DNA of 38,743 nucleotides from an uncultured Christensenella sp. (GCA_910584975.1 CAJUEA010000012.1:1-38743); one strand, 5' to 3'; positions 26,252 through 35,880 are shown, numbered from the stretch's first letter. Notes: generated by a model from the letters alone, not told the origin. Numbers and translations: made by a program.

Positions 26252-28611
26252 TATTTAAGCTCGGCAATAGTAACGCCCCATTCTCCTTCGCCATATTGTC
26301 CCAATCGGAAACTTGCCACACTTTGATGTGTTTTAAAATAATCATGAATCGCCATCCTCAAGGCACCACTGCCTTTGCCATGCACAATCCTAACCTCGTG
26401 AACGCCTTTCAAAATAGCATTGTCAATATATTTTTCCACAATAGACAAAGCCTCGTCCCCTCGTTTTCCAATCACATTGCATTCAAGAGGCAATGGCTGA
26501 TTGCTCAAGGGCTTATGTACAACAACCTTTTTCTCTTCAGTTTTTTGTTTTGGTTTGTTTGCAACAATCTTTTTGACCTTGCCATACTTGACATTTGTTG
26601 TCATAAGTCCGATTTTCACAGTATATTCTGCCTTGCGCTTGTCATCGCTCACAATAATTGCGGTTTTATCAAGAGAAGTGATATAAACACTGTCCCCGAT
26701 TTTAATTGGAGAATTGTCATATTCTTGTATACTTTTGTTATCCTCTTCCTCATAAGCAAGATTGTTAAGTTTGCTCTTTAACTTTCTTGCCTCAAACAAG
26801 CCTTGTTCTGTTGGAGCAAGTGCAATTTTCTTGATTTTGTCAATTGCCTCATCAGCCTCATCCAAATAATCTTGCAAAATGCTCTTTGCCTCTTTTCGCA
26901 TAGTTTCATTGAGTTTTGCTCTTTCTTTTTCCACAATCTCCCTTGCGTTTCTTGCAAGATTATATTCTTTTACAATGTCAATTTTCAGTTGTTCAATTTC
27001 AGCTTTTTCATCCTCTGCCTGTCTTCTTACTTTTTCGGCAGAAAGAATTATCGCATCAAATTGAACCTTATCTTCGCTAAGCAAATCTTTAGCTCTTGCA
27101 ACGATATCTTTTTTAAGTCCAAGCCTATCTGCAATTTGTATTGCGTTTGAACTGCCAGTTGAGCCCAAAATAAGCCTATAAGTTGGAGCAAAAGTTTCAG
27201 GATTAAAATCCATTGATGCACATTCAACAACGCTGTGTGTCAATGCGTATTCCTTCATTTGCTGATAGTGTGTTGTAATCACAGAAGTTGCACCACAAGC
27301 CACCAAATTTTCAGTTACAGCAAGTGCAATACTTGCCCCCTCAATTGGGTCAGTTCCTGCCCCCAGCTCATCAATAAGCACCAAGGAATTGCAATCTGCC
27401 TTGTTTGTTATATCAATTATATTAACCAAATGCGAACTAAAAGTTGATAAACTTTGCTCAATGCTTTGCTCGTCACCAATATCTGAAAAAATCTGCTCAA
27501 AAAAAGCTATTTTACTGCCATATTCGCAAGGTGGAAAGATTCCACACATTGCCATAATGCTAAACAAGCCAATAAGTTTTAAAGTAACCGTTTTACCACC
27601 CGTGTTTGGTCCAGTAATCATAAGCACTTTTTTGCCTTCGTTGATACGCAAGCTGATTGGCACAACCTTATCTTTGTCGATAAGTGGATGTCTGCCTTTT
27701 AAGATGACAATTTCACCATTGTTGTTCAATACTGGTCTTTCTGCCCTTAAACTATGTGCATAAAGTGCCTTTGCAAAAATGATATCCAAATCTGTCAAAA
27801 CATCAAAGTTTTGTTTTAAATTGTCTGCATCGCCACCCACTCTCACAGTAAATGCACGCAAGATTCTCTCTATTTCAAGGCTTTCATTTATTCGCAAAGT
27901 TGCAATTTCGTTGTTTAGTTGCACAATTTGAAAAGGCTCCACAAAAACAGCCTTTCCACTTGCCGATTGGTCGTGAATTAATCCGGGAATATTGTTTTTA
28001 TATTCACTTTTAACAGGAATAACAAAACGGTTATTTCTTATTGTAACAATGCTATCCTGTAAATATTTGTTGTATGTCGGACTTGTAACAAACATGTTAA
28101 GCTTATTTTTGATAGAAATATTCAGTTTTGTAATTGCATCTCTTATTCTTTTAAGCTCAAATGAAGCGTTATCAGCCATTTCGTTTTCACTGATAATACA
28201 CTTATAAATGTCATTTTCAAGCATAACATCTGCAAAAAGCATATTTGCATAGTCTTTGATAAGCTCTATTTCTTCACTTTTGATATTTCCAATGCTTTCA
28301 GCCACCAATCTGGAAATCCTCATTACTCTTGCAACTTTTAAAAGTTCCGACATAGACAAAGTAACATTTTTATCTGCCTTGTTAATAACTTCACTTATAT
28401 CATCAAAGGAAAAATCAGGACTTTCTGCATACTCAAACAAAATCTTATCTGCTTGATAAACCTCATCAAGCAGAATATTTGCCTCACCAAGACTTTGAGC
28501 AGGACTCAAGGACAACACCCTTTGTTTGCCACTTTGAGAAACTGCAAAACTCTTTAAAATCTCTCTGATTTTATTAAATTCCAAATTATTTATTGTTTTT
28601 TCAGAAATCAT
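26251..28611 (-). CDS. mutS2: MutS2 family ATPase/endonuclease
   Basis: MutS2 acts on collided ribosomes and branched DNA rather than mismatch repair. The 786-residue protein has an N-terminal lever/clamp region, Walker A GPNTGGKT followed by VTLKLIGLFSIMA, Walker B LVLIDELGAGTDP with GASIALAV, and STHYQQMKEYA. A long coiled-coil stretch follows (about 510-600). The C-terminal Smr nuclease domain has VIGKRGDEAL and EVRIVHGKGSGALR. It sits in an operon of translation genes, which suits a ribosome-rescue role. The binding site is a weak AGGG close to the ATG. Confidence 0.96.
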   Translation of the reverse strand: MISEKTINNLEFNKIREILKSFAVSQSGKQRVLSLSPAQSLGEANILLDEVYQADKILFEYAESPDFSFDDISEVINKADKNVTLSMSELLKVARVMRISRLVAESIGNIKSEEIELIKDYANMLFADVMLENDIYKCIISENEMADNASFELKRIRDAITKLNISIKNKLNMFVTSPTYNKYLQDSIVTIRNNRFVIPVKSEYKNNIPGLIHDQSASGKAVFVEPFQIVQLNNEIATLRINESLEIERILRAFTVRVGGDADNLKQNFDVLTDLDIIFAKALYAHSLRAERPVLNNNGEIVILKGRHPLIDKDKVVPISLRINEGKKVLMITGPNTGGKTVTLKLIGLFSIMAMCGIFPPCEYGSKIAFFEQIFSDIGDEQSIEQSLSTFSSHLVNIIDITNKADCNSLVLIDELGAGTDPIEGASIALAVTENLVACGATSVITTHYQQMKEYALTHSVVECASMDFNPETFAPTYRLILGSTGSSNAIQIADRLGLKKDIVARAKDLLSEDKVQFDAIILSAEKVRRQAEDEKAEIEQLKIDIVKEYNLARNAREIVEKERAKLNETMRKEAKSILQDYLDEADEAIDKIKKIALAPTEQGLFEARKLKSKLNNLAYEEEDNKSIQEYDNSPIKIGDSVYITSLDKTAIIVSDDKRKAEYTVKIGLMTTNVKYGKVKKIVANKPKQKTEEKKVVVHKPLSNQPLPLECNVIGKRGDEALSIVEKYIDNAILKGVHEVRIVHGKGSGALRMAIHDYFKTHQSVASFRLGQYGEGEWGVTIAELK

Positions 28612-28668
28612 TTTCCCTAAATCTCAAATTTTTATTTAAGCAAATTTCACATTTAAATGCAAAATCAT

Positions 28669-30963
28669 CTATTTTACACCACGCAAAAATTGCCCTTTAG
28701 TTAATTTTACATTATTATTAAAAATAAAGCAAGAATTATTGTAATAATTACTAACAATTTCGTCAGGATTTTCAAAATTACACACATCAATGCAAGCAAA
28801 ATTGCCATTCAACTCATTTTTTTCAATAAAATGACAAGAATTGTTAAGCATTTCAAAATAACAATTCGCAATTTTACTGCGTTTAACTTTAAAATCGCCA
28901 TACTTATCACTAAGGCTATATTCTTTATATTTGCAATTATCACAACTGCAACCCGTAAAGTGTTGCACAGGGCAATGACAAAAATTCATTACAGGCAAAT
29001 ATCCAAAAGCAAACACAGCTGACGGCAAACCTATCTCCTCAATTTCACTTTTTGAAAGTTCACTGCTCACAACAAAACTTTTAAGCCCCAAAAATTTTAT
29101 GCTATCACGATTAAACAAATTTAATCCCATACCACCAACAACAGCTCGTTTTGAAATAACTGCCAAATAATAAGCATAAAAATTATCTGCATAAATTCCA
29201 ACATTTTTTGGAAGTTCTTCAAGCTTTTTCAAAATGATTTTTAAATCTGCACTCATTGCAATTTTTGGCAATTTTATGAAGATATTGTTATGATTTTTGG
29301 CGTAATTCATAATACTTTTGTCAAAATTATTATAATTTACAACGATTTTCATAATACTTTTACAATTTTTGCTATTCAAATCCAATTTTTCACAAATCAC
29401 AATATCAGAGTTTTCTGTCGAGAGAATATCATATTTTTGAACAAAATCTATTGCATAATTCTCTTGGTTGTACTTATTTGCAAGCGATTGATTTTGCCAA
29501 TTTTGTCTGTTTATTTCAACAATTTCGCTTTGCAAAAACTGTACAAAATTTCGTCTAATGTTGTTTATCACACTTTTTGGCACAAACAAATTTTCTTGCA
29601 TTTGCACACTTTTGATTTTAAATTCAAATGGGGTGTTCCCTGTTTTTGAAAATTGCTTTTCAATCTCCAATCTATCTGTTGCAAGATTTTTTGCAAATTC
29701 AAAATTTACATTTTCCGTGTAAATTATTTTTTGATTTTTGTACATTGCATTCACAACGACATTTTTTTGTGATATCTTGCAATCAATTTCAAGCAAAATT
29801 TTTGGCATCACATCATTCGAAAATTTTTCTGTCAAAGTGCTATCTAAAGTGATATGCACTTTATCTCCCCTGCAAAATGCATTGCGAGAAAACAATTTGT
29901 AGCCATTGTTATTTTTTTCAATAATGGAAACTTCAAAACCACCAACTTCACTGTCATCTCTGAAAATTTTTATTCCATCGCCATTTTTAAGTGCAATTTT
30001 TGTTTTTAGCTCCAGTTTAAAATTATCTTTAAATTTGCATGCTCCTTCAATTTCTCCAATAAACTGCCCCATGTGATTTTGCACTTTTGTATAAAGCAAA
30101 TCATTTTTTTGACTGAAGGAATATCCTTTACTATAGCCACCACGATTGAAAGCTCTTTTCATTTCGCTAATATCATTGGTTGTAATTTCAATTCCATCAA
30201 CTGCTTTGCGATATTTTGAAGTTATAAGACCTACATACTCAGCAGATTTCAATCTGCCTTCAATTTTAAGCGAAGTTACCCCAGCCTCAACAAGTTGCTT
30301 AATATTTTCAATTAAGCATTGATCTTTTGCCGAAATTGCATAGCATTTGCTGCCAGTTAAGCTCTCTTTGTATTCTTTTCTGCAAAGTTGCAAGCATAGC
30401 CCACGATTTCCACTATTTCCACTTGCAATACTTGACAGCAGGCATTGCCCAGAAAAAGCAACACACATTGCACCATGCACAAAATATTCAATTTCCAAAT
30501 TAGTATATTTTTTGATTTCTTTGATATCAGCAATTGTACATTCTCTTGCAAGCACAACCCTAGAAAATCCAATTTCCTCCAAAAATTTAGCACCCAAGTA
30601 ATTGTGAATGCCCATTTGGGTACTTGCGTGCAATGCGACTGAAGGACAAAGCTTTTTTGCTTTTGCAACAACTGCCAAATCTGTAACAATAATTGCATCA
30701 ACTTTTGCACTCTCGCACGCCAAAAGCAGTGCATCTAGCAACTGCAATTCACTTTGTTTAATCAAAGTGTTTATTGTAACATAAACTTTAACATTGTACA
30801 AATGACAAAAATCCACCCATTCCTTAATGTTGTGAGTGGAAAAATTGTCGGCTTTGAGCCTTGCATTAAAATTTTCTAGTCCCAAATAAACAGCGTCAGC
30901 GCGATTCGCCACCGCACTTTTTAACGCTGCAATATTTCCTGCTGGGGACAAAACTTCAATCAT
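28669..30963 (-). CDS. U32 family protein (RlhA/TrhP-like RNA hydroxylation) with DUF3656
   Basis: The 764-residue protein begins with the U32 domain: LSPAGNIAALKSAVANRADAV near the start, ALHASTQMGIHNYLGAKFL, VLARECTI, EYFVHGAMCVAFSGQCLLSS and NRGLCLQLCRKEY. The central half matches the DUF3656 type, and a Cys cluster FCHCPVQHFTGCSCDNC lies near the C-terminus. The U32 proteins RlhA and TrhP use an Fe-S cluster and prephenate to hydroxylate C2501 of 23S rRNA or U34 of tRNA. Domain order and length are RlhA-like, but assignment between the two is uncertain. It starts one nt after the pheT stop. The older peptidase name is probably misleading. Confidence 0.88.
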   Translation of the reverse strand: MIEVLSPAGNIAALKSAVANRADAVYLGLENFNARLKADNFSTHNIKEWVDFCHLYNVKVYVTINTLIKQSELQLLDALLLACESAKVDAIIVTDLAVVAKAKKLCPSVALHASTQMGIHNYLGAKFLEEIGFSRVVLARECTIADIKEIKKYTNLEIEYFVHGAMCVAFSGQCLLSSIASGNSGNRGLCLQLCRKEYKESLTGSKCYAISAKDQCLIENIKQLVEAGVTSLKIEGRLKSAEYVGLITSKYRKAVDGIEITTNDISEMKRAFNRGGYSKGYSFSQKNDLLYTKVQNHMGQFIGEIEGACKFKDNFKLELKTKIALKNGDGIKIFRDDSEVGGFEVSIIEKNNNGYKLFSRNAFCRGDKVHITLDSTLTEKFSNDVMPKILLEIDCKISQKNVVVNAMYKNQKIIYTENVNFEFAKNLATDRLEIEKQFSKTGNTPFEFKIKSVQMQENLFVPKSVINNIRRNFVQFLQSEIVEINRQNWQNQSLANKYNQENYAIDFVQKYDILSTENSDIVICEKLDLNSKNCKSIMKIVVNYNNFDKSIMNYAKNHNNIFIKLPKIAMSADLKIILKKLEELPKNVGIYADNFYAYYLAVISKRAVVGGMGLNLFNRDSIKFLGLKSFVVSSELSKSEIEEIGLPSAVFAFGYLPVMNFCHCPVQHFTGCSCDNCKYKEYSLSDKYGDFKVKRSKIANCYFEMLNNSCHFIEKNELNGNFACIDVCNFENPDEIVSNYYNNSCFIFNNNVKLTKGQFLRGVK

Positions 30964-30964
30964 A

Positions 30965-33349
30965 TTACCTCAATTTTGCATTTAGCTCATTATCAAGCAT
31001 TTTGATAACTTTGTTCATTTTGTTGTTTATTTCTTCATCAGTCAAAGTTTTTTCATAGCTTGTAAATTCAAACTTAATTGCAACAGATTTATATCCTTTT
31101 TCAATACCTTTGCCTCTATAAATATCAAATATGCGAATATCAGACAGAGTTTTTCCTGCATATTTTGTTGCAACACCAATAATTTGCTCAGCAGTGACGG
31201 CCTCTTCCACCACAACAGCAAGGTCTCTTTCAACTGTTGGAAATTTTGCTATTGCTTTAAATTCATAGCTATTGTCAAACAAGCAATTCAACAAATCAAA
31301 ATCAATTTCTGACACATAAATTTTGTTTTTAATATCATATTTTGCTGCAATATCAGGTCTTACCTCTCCAAAAGTTGCCACAACCTTGCCATCAACCACA
31401 ACATCAGCACTGATACCAGGGTGCAAATAGCAACAATCTGGGCGAACATAGCTTGCTTTTACGCCAAAATATGCAATAATGTTTTCAATAATACCCTTTA
31501 TTGTATAAAAATCCTCTGTCTCACCATAAACTCCAAGAGCTAATTTTTGTGTTTCAACTGGTTGCTCACTAATAGGCAGTGCTTTTGGCATATAAGTGTT
31601 TGCAAACTCAAAAAATCTTGCGTTTTTGTTGCCTCTTGTGATATTTTTAGCCATAATTTCAATCATACTGCCAGCCAAAGTTGTACGCATAATTGACAAA
31701 TCCTCGCCAAGTGGGTTAAGCAATTTTATCACATTTCTCAATTTACTATCAGCTGGAACCTCAAGCAAATCAAACATTTTAGGAGTTGTAAAAGAATAAG
31801 AATACACCTCATTCATACCTTCGCCAATCAAAAGATTTTTGATATTGTCAACATTTTGCAATTCAATGCTTTTGCCACCAATTGTCTGCTTTCCACTATC
31901 CATAAGTGTACAAGTAATGTGGTCATAGCCATACAATCTTATGATTTCCTCTGCCAAATCATTTGCATTTTCAATATCGTCACGATACAAAGGCACGCTG
32001 CAATTTAGCACACCATTTGCAATTTCAGTTTTAATTTGCAAGCTGTTCAAAATGCGAACCATATCTTGCTCTGGCACCTTAATACCCAAAATTTCATTGA
32101 TTTTGCTAGCATTGCAAAAAATTTGTTTTGGCTCCAAGCTCTCTTTGCAAATGTTCACAATACCCTTACAAATATCGCCACTTTTTGTTTCATAAATCAA
32201 CTGCAAAGCCCTTTTCATACCAATTTCTTGTGATGCCAAATCAATACCACGCTCATATCTTGCAGAAGAATCTGACCTTACATTCAATTTTCTGCTTGTA
32301 CGCCTTACGCTCTCACGCACAAACTTTGCAGACTCAAAAATGATATCCTTTGTGTTTTCACTAATACCACTATAGCTACCACCCATGATACCAGCAATAA
32401 CGCTAGGCTTTTCGCTGTCTGCAATGACAAGCATATCCTTTGTCAAAGTGTATGTTACACCATTAAGCAAAGTTATTTTTTCGCCTTCTACAGCGTTTCT
32501 TACAATAATTTCTCCGTTTGCAACATTTGCCAAATCAAAAGCGTGCATTGGTTGTCCAATTTCCATAAGTACATAGTTAGTGATATCAACAATGTTGTTT
32601 ATTGGACGAAGTCCCACAGCCTTCAATCGTTTTTGAATATACTTTGGAGATGGCTTAATCACAACATTTTTCACCATAGAAAGCATATATCTTGGGCAAA
32701 GTTCCGCATTTTCCACCACAACATTTGCAGTATTTTCAAATGTACTTTCTTCATACTTCAAAGAAGGCATTTTTAATGGCTGATTCAACACAGTTGCCAC
32801 CTCTCTTGCAATGCCAAACACACTGTTGCAATCTGGTCTGTTTGCAGTGACACCAATATCCAAAATGATATCGTTTGTGCCAATTACATCATTTATGTCA
32901 GTGCCAAGTGGATAATTCTCATTCAAAATCATTATTCCATAAACGCCTGCGCCCTTATAATCGTCTTCAGTAACCTTAAGCTCTTCACCAGAACACAACA
33001 TCCCATTGCTTGCCACACCACGCAATTTACCCTTTTTGATGTGCATACCACAAGGCAAATCACTGCCGTCCAAAGCAGCAGGCACAAGGTCCCCCACCTT
33101 CACATTTGTGGCACCAGTAACAATTTGCACAATTTCACTGCCAATGTTAATGCTGCAAATTTGCAATTTATCTGCATCGGGATGAGGTTCAAGTTTTTCA
33201 ATTCTGCCTACAACGCATTTTTTGCAATTATCTGCTTGTCTGATAACCTCTTCAACCTCAAAGCCAACACTAACAAGCTTTGCACACAACTCGTCTATTG
33301 AGCAATTTATATCAACATAATCTTTTAACCAATCAACTGAAATCAACAT
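30965..33349 (-). CDS. pheT: Phenylalanine--tRNA ligase beta subunit
   Basis: PheT pairs with PheS as an alpha2-beta2 enzyme that charges tRNA-Phe. The 794-residue protein is of normal length. Domains in order: EMAP-like tRNA-binding domain (about 38-150, GRIEKLEPHPDADKLQI), B3/4 editing region with VTANRPDCNSVFGIAREVA, B5 domain (about 400-475), the catalytic-like core, and the C-terminal anticodon-binding FDX-ACB domain with FPTVERDLAVVVEE. AAGGAGG lies upstream. It follows pheS by 14 nt and is subject to the T-box leader at 35237-35537 if read-through occurs. Confidence 0.98.
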   Translation of the reverse strand: MLISVDWLKDYVDINCSIDELCAKLVSVGFEVEEVIRQADNCKKCVVGRIEKLEPHPDADKLQICSINIGSEIVQIVTGATNVKVGDLVPAALDGSDLPCGMHIKKGKLRGVASNGMLCSGEELKVTEDDYKGAGVYGIMILNENYPLGTDINDVIGTNDIILDIGVTANRPDCNSVFGIAREVATVLNQPLKMPSLKYEESTFENTANVVVENAELCPRYMLSMVKNVVIKPSPKYIQKRLKAVGLRPINNIVDITNYVLMEIGQPMHAFDLANVANGEIIVRNAVEGEKITLLNGVTYTLTKDMLVIADSEKPSVIAGIMGGSYSGISENTKDIIFESAKFVRESVRRTSRKLNVRSDSSARYERGIDLASQEIGMKRALQLIYETKSGDICKGIVNICKESLEPKQIFCNASKINEILGIKVPEQDMVRILNSLQIKTEIANGVLNCSVPLYRDDIENANDLAEEIIRLYGYDHITCTLMDSGKQTIGGKSIELQNVDNIKNLLIGEGMNEVYSYSFTTPKMFDLLEVPADSKLRNVIKLLNPLGEDLSIMRTTLAGSMIEIMAKNITRGNKNARFFEFANTYMPKALPISEQPVETQKLALGVYGETEDFYTIKGIIENIIAYFGVKASYVRPDCCYLHPGISADVVVDGKVVATFGEVRPDIAAKYDIKNKIYVSEIDFDLLNCLFDNSYEFKAIAKFPTVERDLAVVVEEAVTAEQIIGVATKYAGKTLSDIRIFDIYRGKGIEKGYKSVAIKFEFTSYEKTLTDEEINNKMNKVIKMLDNELNAKLR

Positions 33350-33363
33350 AAAACTTGTCCTCC

Positions 33364-34392
33364 TTAATTAAACTGCTTTAAAAATCTGATATCATTATCA
33401 AACAAGATTCTCATATCAGGAATACCATATTTAATCATTGCAATACGCTCAATGCCAAGTCCAAAAGCAAAGCCACTGTAAATATTGCTGTCAATGCCAC
33501 AGTTGTCAAGCACTTTAGGGTTGACAATTCCTGCTCCCAAAATCTCAATCCAACCAGTGCCTTTGCAAATTCTGCAACCTTTACCACCACACATTGCACA
33601 AGAAACATCCACCTCCACACTTGGTTCAGTAAATGGGAAGAAAGAAGGTCTCAATCTTGTTTTTGTGTTTTCATTGAAAAGTGCCTTTGCAAATGTATCC
33701 AAAATTCCCTTCAAATCGCACATTGTGATGCCTTTATCAACAACCAAGCCTTCAATTTGTTGAAACATTGGGCTGTGAGTTGCATCATCGTCTGGTCTGT
33801 AAACTTTGCCCGGAATAACAATTCTGATAGGTGGTTTTTCTTTAATCATAGTTCTTGCTTGCATTGGAGAAGTATGTGTCCTCAAAAGCAATTCGTCATT
33901 GATATAAAAAGTATCTTGCATTTCTCTTGCAGGATGGTCTTTTGGTATGTTAAGTGCTTGGAAATTAAAGAAATCTGTTTCAACCTCTGGTCCTTGCTTA
34001 ACTTGAAAGCCCATTGCCGTAAAAATGTTCAAAATTTCATTTATAACCAAAGAGCAAGGGTGCAATCCACCTTTTGGGTTGCGTTTGCTGCTCAATGTTA
34101 TATCCACATTTTCGCTGTTAAGCTTTTTTGCAATGTTTTTTGCAGTAAGCTCAGCAATTCTCTCCTCAATTCTTTCAGTTATCACATCGCGTGCTTGATT
34201 GACAAATTTGCCAATTATTGGTTTAAGCTCTGGTTCAATATCTTTCATACTCCTCAAAATATTGGTCAGTTCGCCGTTTTTTCCCAAAAATTGCACTCTG
34301 ATTTGCTGAATTTTTTCAAGATTTTCCAAATTTTCGCTGTCATCAATTAAACTTAAAGCCTTGTTTAAAATCTCTTTAATCCTGTTTTCCAT
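33364..34392 (-). CDS. pheS: Phenylalanine--tRNA ligase alpha subunit
   Basis: PheS is the catalytic subunit. The 342-residue protein has an N-terminal coiled coil and the class II core: GLHPCSLVINEI, a GPEVETDFFNFQALNIP segment, HPAREMQDTFY, LLRTHTSPMQ (motif 2 region), HSPMFQQIEG and the final GLGIERIAMIKYGIPD (motif 3). A small Cys cluster CAMCGGKGCRICKGTGW is present, as in many PheS. The start has AAGGAG upstream. A local -10-like TATAAT lies about 35 nt upstream without a clear -35, so expression could come from it or from the distant T-box promoter. Confidence 0.98.
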   Translation of the reverse strand: MENRIKEILNKALSLIDDSENLENLEKIQQIRVQFLGKNGELTNILRSMKDIEPELKPIIGKFVNQARDVITERIEERIAELTAKNIAKKLNSENVDITLSSKRNPKGGLHPCSLVINEILNIFTAMGFQVKQGPEVETDFFNFQALNIPKDHPAREMQDTFYINDELLLRTHTSPMQARTMIKEKPPIRIVIPGKVYRPDDDATHSPMFQQIEGLVVDKGITMCDLKGILDTFAKALFNENTKTRLRPSFFPFTEPSVEVDVSCAMCGGKGCRICKGTGWIEILGAGIVNPKVLDNCGIDSNIYSGFAFGLGIERIAMIKYGIPDMRILFDNDIRFLKQFN

Positions 34393-34485
34393 ATTAGCTC
34401 CTTAATTAATATTATTTTAATTATATACATTATTTATTATTGTTTTTGTCAGTTTAAACCTTGGGTTCCGTCATTTCTTAACTTA

Positions 34486-34520
34486 TGTCATTTCGAGCGC
34501 AGTCGAGAAATCTCAGACCT
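34486..34520. repeat. Palindromic repeat copy between pheS and the GIY-YIG gene
   Basis: TGTCATTTCGAGCG and CAGTCGAGAAATCTCAGAC form one arm of the dispersed repeat, immediately after the stop of the GIY-YIG gene. Confidence 0.75.
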
Positions 34521-34534
34521 TGCTTGTGACAAAA

Positions 34535-34822
34535 TTATTCCTCAAATTCTTTTTCTCCAAAATCAATCCAATTTGGATTTATAGACTCAATTAGTTGAAT
34601 TTTCTTTTTTCTTGACCAACCTTTCAGTTGTTTTTCTCTTAATATTGCATCATTAATTGAAGAACTTTCTTCAAAATACACTATTTTATTGGTATTGTAT
34701 TTCTTGCTAAAGCCATCTATCAATTTATTTTTATGTTCGTATAGTCGTCTTGACAAATTGTTTGTAACACCAATATACAAAACAGAATTTGACTTATTTG
34801 TAAGAATATATATATAATACAT
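34535..34822 (-). CDS. GIY-YIG nuclease superfamily protein
   Basis: A 95-residue single-domain GIY-YIG protein. The first motif is YIYILTN (GIY replaced by YIY), the second LYIGVTNNLSRRLYEHK with the conserved Arg, and the catalytic Glu lies in ILREKQLKGW. Such small proteins (UPF0213-like) have no settled function. A longer frame begins at 34840, but AAGGAG 4 nt before the ATG at 34822 fixes the start. Palindromic repeats flank it on both sides (34486-34520 and 34860-35165). It lies between the Phe T-box and pheS, so it may be an inserted element together with the repeats. Confidence 0.88.
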   Translation of the reverse strand: MYYIYILTNKSNSVLYIGVTNNLSRRLYEHKNKLIDGFSKKYNTNKIVYFEESSSINDAILREKQLKGWSRKKKIQLIESINPNWIDFGEKEFEE

Positions 34823-34859
34823 TTTTCTCCTTCTACACATTAAGCAAATTTTGAGATTT

Positions 34860-35165
34860 ATCCGTGCTACGCAATCAAAACATCTCGGACTTTGCTACTC
34901 CCGTCATCCCGAGTGTAATCGAGGGATCTCGGACTTTACTTGCAATATATTAATGATTGATTTTATCGTTACTCAATAAGCACAATTTGAGATTTCTCGA
35001 CAAGCTCGAAATGACATTAACAATAAAAGACCTCTGCTAGTGTCATGTTGAGCGTAGTGCAACGCAGTCGAAACATCTCATACTTTGTTCCCCCGTCATC
35101 GCGAGCTTAACGGGGTCCCCACAAAATAGCCTTTTTGTGGAGGATAAGATCCCGGACTTTTCTTG
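34860..35165. repeat. Cluster of palindromic repeat units right of the GIY-YIG gene
   Basis: At least four partial units follow each other: CCGTCATCCCGAG with TCGAGGGATCTCGGAC (about 34900-34935), GAGATTTCTCGAC with GTCATTT arm inverted (34990-35013), TGTCATGTTGAGCG with GCAGTCGAAACATCTC (35041-35078), and CGTCATCGCGAGC with the CCCCACAAAA stem (35095-35160). No gene is seen in the 396-bp gap. Confidence 0.75.
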
Positions 35166-35236
35166 TGTTAGATTGTATTTATTATTACTTAATTCTTCTT
35201 GGGATAAATTGTCCCTAAGTATTGTTACATTTTTAT

Positions 35237-35537
35237 AAAAAAACGCCTAATACTTATCGTATTAGGGCGAAAAAATTCACGGTACCACCTAACTTCACAT
35301 AACAATCTTGCACATATCCAAAATGCATATTACCAAATAACAATTAAAAGAAATGTTATGCCTCTTTAAATTTAACGCAATTCTACGGCTTTCACTAATT
35401 AAATATAGATTAAAACATTTGTTCACAAAAGCAACTCGTGAGTGAATTCACACAAAATTATAGTATCGGCTCTCACCAAAACGCCTTTTCTCTGTTACTA
35501 TAAAAAATAAGTGCTACTTATCTCAGTCAACATTATT
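35237..35537 (-). promoter_or_regulatory. T-box leader, Phe-specific (UUC specifier), with terminator
   Basis: The minus strand carries a T-box riboswitch that senses uncharged tRNA-Phe. Stem I has paired arms TATAGTA and TACTATA, an AGAGA motif, and an apical GGC/GCC stem with loop GGTGAGA (35477-35471). On its 3' side GAA-TTC-AC places TTC (35446-35444) as specifier codon. The T-box core AGGTGGTACCGTGAA lies at 35290-35276. The terminator is CGCCCTAATAC/GTATTAGGCG followed by seven T (35269-35237). The UUC codon agrees with pheST as target, but pheS starts 845 bp further on, with the GIY-YIG gene and repeats in between. Confidence 0.9.
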
Positions 35538-35543
35538 AAAATA

Positions 35544-35572
35544 ATAATATCATTAAATATAGCAAAAGTCAA
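35544..35572 (-). promoter_or_regulatory. Promoter of the T-box transcript
   Basis: Minus-strand TTGACT (35567-35572), 17-bp spacer, TATTAT (35544-35549), directly upstream of the T-box stem I. Confidence 0.75.
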
Positions 35573-35630
35573 GCACTTAGAAAATTTAATAAGATTAATT
35601 TGTTGATTGTGTAAGTTGGCTTTTGGTTTC

Positions 35631-35880
35631 CTGTCATTTCGAGCGAACACGGGTCCCACAAAATAGCTTTTTTGTGGGACCCCATTATATACTTTTGTCG
35701 GACTTAATAAGGCGTTATTTATCTTACTCAACACGCATAATCCGAGATTCTTCGATTACGGCTACGCCTTCACTCAGAATGACAAAAACAATGTCATTTC
35801 GAGTTTAATGTCATTTCGAGTTTAATGTCATTTCGAGTTTAATGTCATTTCGAGCATAGTCGAGGGATCTCAAATCGTGC
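35631..35880. repeat. Palindromic repeat cluster upstream of the DGR template
   Basis: Contains GTCATTTCGAGCG, a GGGTCCCACAAAA/TTTTGTGGGACCC stem (35651-35683), GTCGGACTTAATAAGGCG (35697-35714), an inverted arm GAGATTCTTCGATTACGG with TCAGAATGACA, and a 17-bp tandem array (35791-35858). The gap from the T-box promoter to the template promoter (about 325 bp) holds no gene. Confidence 0.75.
35791..35858 (+). repeat. 17-bp tandem repeat, four units
   Basis: The unit ATGTCATTTCGAGTTTA starts at 35791, 35808, 35825 and 35842. The fourth unit ends in CATA and continues into GTCGAGGGATCTC, so the array is an expansion of one arm of the palindromic repeat. Confidence 0.85.

Noticed and set aside
35791..35858. 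CRISPR-like array
   Set aside because: The 17-bp units are directly adjacent with no spacers, and no cas gene is present.
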